NCBI GenBank assembly: GCA_016617855.1
Contig: JAECUM010091504.1
Span: 1-64,000, forward strand
Direction: 5' to 3'
DNA: 64,000 bases
From: Megalonaias nervosa
Lineage: Eukaryota; Mollusca; Bivalvia; Unionida; Unionidae
Made by a program: the position numbers and the translations under genes. This document shows, piece by piece, positions 63,056 through 64,000 of the stretch (position 1 is its first letter; each line of letters begins with the position of its first letter). The notes below the pieces were generated by a model, which was given only the letters and a program-made list of their open reading frames with translations, had not been told where the DNA came from and did not search any database.

Positions 63056-63805
63056 TCTAAGTGACACAAAGCTTAGCCAGTCATGCAATATCACCTCATT
63101 ATATGCATAGATTTGCTTGTAATGCAACACATCTATCTAGATGATATAAACCTATTTACCAGGTATGATAGAATATTATCAGAAATAGAGTTGCTAAAGT
63201 GTTGACAACCTCAACACAGAATCACCTCATTCATATACATGGATCTTGCTCATAATTTTAATCATCCAAGATCCTAATGATTGAAGGGTAAAACCTATTT
63301 ATCATGTTTTATAAAAACTGGATTAGAAATAAATACTCAACAGTTATAATAAGCTCAGCCAATCAAATGCAAGACAGCCTCATTAAAATATTTGAAACGC
63401 AAACATTATCAAACTCATGCCAGATATCGATCATGTAAACCTAAATTTGAAGTGTGATCAAAATCAAATAAAAACTATGGCTTCCAGAATGGTAAAAAGC
63501 ACAGCCAATCACCAAGATCACCTACCTCATTAATATCCATGGATCTAGCTAACAGCCAAAATTGTTTAAGATTTTGATGATGTAAGTATATATTCTAAGA
63601 ATACAATTTATAGAGTGGTAACAAACTCAGCCAATCAGATGCAAGGCCATATTATTAATATGCATAGATCTTGCTCAATACAATACTTACCTAAGATCTT
63701 GAAGATATAATTGCAGTATTCCATGTTTGATCAAAATCATATCAGAATTATGACCTCCAACACTGTAACAGAGTCAGCCAATTATATGCAGATGCATGAT
63801 CACCT

Positions 63806-64000
63806 CAATAATAATAATAATAATAATAAATTTTATTTTAAAGAAGGTGACACAATTAGTTGCATGGAACTAATCCTCCTTGTAGCCCTCTATTATATGC
63901 ATATTTACAAACAGAGTACATGTGCATATAAGAAAAAAGAAAAACAAGGCACTGATAATAACTACATTATATATGGACATAATAAACAAAAAATTTTGTA
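63806..64000. repeat. (AAT)n tract and adjoining probable retroelement end
   Basis: An (AAT)n run at 63807-63830 interrupts the satellite and is followed by 'ttttattttaaagaaggtgacacaattag', with a different base composition to the window end. This looks like the tail and 3' part of a SINE or LINE copy on the minus strand, but too little is present to name it. Confidence 0.45.

Larger units (their letters stand above)
61890..63805. repeat. Degenerate ~145-bp satellite, right block
   Basis: The same phrases as at 57880-59060 appear here. Starts of agcca(atc) at 63357, 63502, 63628 and 63776 are 145, 126 and 148 bp apart. The block is interrupted by an 18-bp minisatellite (62275-62540) and by a MITE (62740-63055). 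Confidence 0.85.

Overview
ORGANISM. This is AT-rich animal DNA with one intron-containing gene. It is packed with tRNA-derived SINEs, MITEs, minisatellites, microsatellites and broken retroelements (DIRS-like, Penelope-like, LTR), plus a Polinton/adintovirus-type fragment. That mixture and the repeat style suggest a lophotrochozoan invertebrate, most likely a mollusc. This is inference; no species marker was found.

MAIN GENE. The minus strand carries a complete SH2D4A/B-type adaptor gene, which I assembled from ten coding exons between 53673 (ATG) and 14928 (stop). All splice junctions are GT-AG, phases match at every joint, and the protein is 451 residues: a conserved N-terminal acidic segment, a charged helical middle, proline-rich motifs and a C-terminal SH2 domain. 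A splice acceptor 8 bases before the ATG implies at least one noncoding 5' exon further upstream.

LAYOUT. 1-1312: Polinton/adintovirus-type genes (integrase N-terminus, a frameshifted zinc-ribbon/phospholipase A2 gene, an intact packaging ATPase), followed by a 185-bp inverted-repeat element. 2.3-3.3 kb: DIRS-like reverse transcriptase remnant. 3.6-14.7 kb: SINEs, a ~140-bp degenerate tandem family and a ~43-bp minisatellite split by a SINE. 14.9-53.7 kb: the SH2D4-like gene. Its introns hold a 34-unit minisatellite with an AP-1-type site in nearly every unit (intron 9), further minisatellites, a solo LTR and a Penelope endonuclease (intron 8), a helicase-like remnant and a 183-bp-arm foldback (intron 5), and a DIRS-like remnant and a hAT MITE (intron 2). 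53.7-64 kb: a 26-bp minisatellite of about 53 units, then a degenerate ~145-bp satellite interrupted by a MITE that itself contains internal repeats.

HOW IT FITS. Apart from the host gene and the viral-type ATPase, nearly everything recognisable is repeat or decayed mobile DNA. The most unusual signals are the phased TGAGTCA array inside the host gene, the fresh Polinton fragment, the helicase-like remnant, and several unrelated tandem families that share a nucleosome-like 140-160 bp period.
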